Positions 14,508 to 15,802 of a stretch of 15,802 bases of DNA are shown piece after piece. Position 1 is the stretch's first letter; each line of letters begins with the position of its first letter. Made by a program: the position numbers and the translations under genes. Origin of the DNA: SIG710 sp045596925 (GTDB lineage Bacteria > Bacillota > Clostridia > Oscillospirales > CAG-272); contig JAZODH010000001.1 of NCBI GenBank assembly GCA_045596925.1, positions 1 through 15,802 on the forward strand, read 5' to 3'. The notes under the pieces were generated by a model that saw only the letters and a list, made by a program, of their open reading frames with translations, ran no database searches and was not told where the DNA came from.

Positions 14508-15299
14508 TTACTTAGTAAGCCAAACGTGATCGGGATCCATTGACATATAGAATCCTCTGTGATCGCAGCTCATCATCCAAAGCAGGTAGCCCTTGTAACC
14601 GGGAGCAACTGTGCAGGGGTGGTAACCGACGGGCATTTCAACGAAATCACCGTTGTAGGTTGTATAAGTCTCGTCGATAGACTTGTCATCGTTGTAAACC
14701 TTTTGAATACCAAAGCCTGTTGCCTTGTCGTATTCATAGTAGTAGATCTCCTCAGCAAAGCCCTCTGCAGGCATATTCTCCGTGTCATGCTTGTGACCGG
14801 GGTAAGAAGACCACTGACCGCCAACGATAAAGTTCTCACCAACGTATACGCGGCCTGCTTCCATTCTCTCGTCGATAAGGAAGTGAGCCTCGCGCTCAAA
14901 GCCGGGCTTGCCCAGGAACTTAACGATAATATCGTCGGGAGTGATAAGAACGGGCTTGAAGTCCTTGTCTGTGGGACAAAGTGTGATAATTATTTCAAGT
15001 TCGTCGGAAACGCACTCAACGGTAAATGCTGTGTTTCTGGGAATATAGAAAGCATAAGCCTTGCCATCGAAAACGTTTTTTCTCTTACCAATGTTCTCGA
15101 AATTAGCGCCGCCGCTAACGTTGCAGGTGCCGCCGAGAATCGTGCAAGCATACTCATGCTCTGCATCGGCAGCGAACTCCTGCTTCATACCTTTTGTGAG
15201 GCGAAGACCCCATATGTCAAGCTGCTGGCAGCCCGCATCGGCCTTTGTATAGATCTTTGTAAGTCCTGTGGACTTATCCCAATGTCTCTTATAATTCAT
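14508..15299 (-). CDS. iolB: 5-deoxy-glucuronate isomerase
   Basis: This enzyme converts 5-deoxy-D-glucuronate to 5-dehydro-2-deoxy-D-gluconate in myo-inositol catabolism. The 263-aa protein is a bicupin of the IolB/KduI type. The metal-site block is GGQWSSYPGHKHDTENMP (160-177), with H169 and H171. EEIYYYEY (183-190) supplies E183 or E184, and MPVGYHPCTVAPGYKGYLLW (222-241) supplies H227. The C-terminus, DPDHVWL, is the family ending. Its ATG overlaps the stop of the PfkB-type kinase by 11 nt, with GGAGAAGG upstream, so the two are translated together. The next pathway step is a kinase, consistent with the neighbour. Other iol genes (iolG, iolE, iolD, iolJ) are not seen in the window. Confidence 0.93.
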   Translation of the reverse strand: MNYKRHWDKSTGLTKIYTKADAGCQQLDIWGLRLTKGMKQEFAADAEHEYACTILGGTCNVSGGANFENIGKRKNVFDGKAYAFYIPRNTAFTVECVSDELEIIITLCPTDKDFKPVLITPDDIIVKFLGKPGFEREAHFLIDERMEAGRVYVGENFIVGGQWSSYPGHKHDTENMPAEGFAEEIYYYEYDKATGFGIQKVYNDDKSIDETYTTYNGDFVEMPVGYHPCTVAPGYKGYLLWMMSCDHRGFYMSMDPDHVWLTK

Positions 15300-15802
15300 A
15301 ACCCTTCTCCTTCAAAAATTCTTTTACTGTTTCAAAGCTCGGAACGCTTTCACGCGCGCCGATTCCGGTACATTTGATAGCGGAAACCGCACTTGAAAAG
15401 AAACAGCACTTAAGGAAATCGTAGCCTTTGACGTATCCTGCGGCAAAAGCACCGTGGAACATATCGCCCGAGCCGTTGGAATCAACGACCTCTACGGGGA
15501 ACACGGGATATTCGATAATTTCCTTGCCGTCATACATAACTCCGCCTCTTGCGCCCATTGTAACTACAACGACCTCGGGCTTGAACTCCTCATACAGCTT
15601 TACAGCCGCTTCCCTTCCGTCCTTCGCTCCGGTATGACCCATAGCAAATTCCTCGGAGGGGATCATGATGTCTGTGAGCTTCAGGAGTCTTTCATAGCCT
15701 TCGTAGAGACCGCCGCAGTCGTAGAGAACCTTGGTGCCGTTTGCTTTTGCAACAAGACAAGCCTCTTCTGCACCGTCCATCTCGTTTCCGTCGATCATGA
15801 GC
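15289..15802 (-). CDS. PfkB-family carbohydrate kinase, partial (5' end beyond window)
   Basis: This is the C-terminal 171 or so residues of a ribokinase/PfkB-family sugar kinase; the frame is open to the right edge. The visible part has the ATP and substrate domain features VLYDCGG, DIMIPSEEFA, VVVTMGARGGVMYDG and the anion-hole/catalytic DSNGSGDMFHGAFAAGY, in which the final Asp is the expected catalytic base. The motif normally reads D[TS]xGAGD, so Ser replaces Ala. GARESVPSFETVKEFLKEKGYEL ends the protein in the usual way. Its overlap with iolB suggests an IolC-like role (5-dehydro-2-deoxygluconokinase), but the sequence alone does not separate it from other PfkB kinases, so no symbol is given. 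Confidence 0.85.
   Translation of the reverse strand, partial: LMIDGNEMDGAEEACLVAKANGTKVLYDCGGLYEGYERLLKLTDIMIPSEEFAMGHTGAKDGREAAVKLYEEFKPEVVVVTMGARGGVMYDGKEIIEYPVFPVEVVDSNGSGDMFHGAFAAGYVKGYDFLKCCFFSSAVSAIKCTGIGARESVPSFETVKEFLKEKGYEL

Noticed and set aside
1..15802. CRISPR arrays, tRNA or rRNA genes, insertion sequences, prophage genes
   Set aside because: No repeat-spacer pattern, RNA gene signature or transposase/integrase motif was seen on either strand.

Overview
The window looks like chromosomal DNA of a spore-forming, anaerobic Clostridia-class member of the Bacillota, probably a gut-type Oscillospirales/Ruminococcaceae or related lineage. The signs are a SpoIIID sporulation regulator, a dockerin-bearing secreted protein, a bile salt hydrolase/penicillin acylase family enzyme, an inositol-type catabolic gene (iolB), strong GGAGG-like ribosome binding sites and sigma-A type promoters. 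This placement is inferred from gene content only. Nearly all genes lie on the minus strand; only spoIIID and the dockerin gene are on plus. No rRNA, tRNA, CRISPR array, transposase or phage gene was seen. No gene-free stretch exceeds 300 bases; the longest is the 195-base divergent promoter region 7808-8002.

Region A (about 1-5030, minus) is one tightly packed operon read right to left: lepB (signal peptidase I), rbgA/ylqF (50S assembly GTPase), rnhB (RNase HII), a YraN-family nuclease-like protein, an M19 membrane-dipeptidase homologue and thrC (threonine synthase). It has a near-consensus promoter at 5001-5029 and a rho-independent terminator at 19-50. The lepB-rbgA-rnhB-yraN order is familiar in Firmicutes; dipeptidase and thrC appear to be a lineage-specific addition.

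Region B (5048-7057) holds a translationally coupled pair on minus (a SpoU/TrmH-family RNA methyltransferase followed by an AraC-family regulator), then the divergent spoIIID. An A/T-rich perfect palindrome lies between spoIIID and the next convergent gene.

Region C (7058-9900) has a two-transmembrane protein of unknown function, divergent from a secreted beta-helix-like protein with a C-terminal dockerin. These are followed by a convergent choloylglycine hydrolase-family gene. A bidirectional terminator separates the last two.

Region D (9985-15802, minus) is a catabolic operon that enters from beyond the right edge: PfkB-family sugar kinase (partial), iolB (5-deoxy-glucuronate isomerase), an aldose-1-epimerase-like protein, a DUF4867-like protein, an FGGY-family carbohydrate kinase and a single-gene, compact fusion of electron transfer flavoprotein beta and alpha subunits. 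It ends in a strong terminator at 9951-9979. The likely theme is uptake and breakdown of myo-inositol or a related polyol/sugar, with an unusual link to flavin-based electron transfer. This operon, and the EtfB-EtfA fusion in particular, is the most unusual part of the window.
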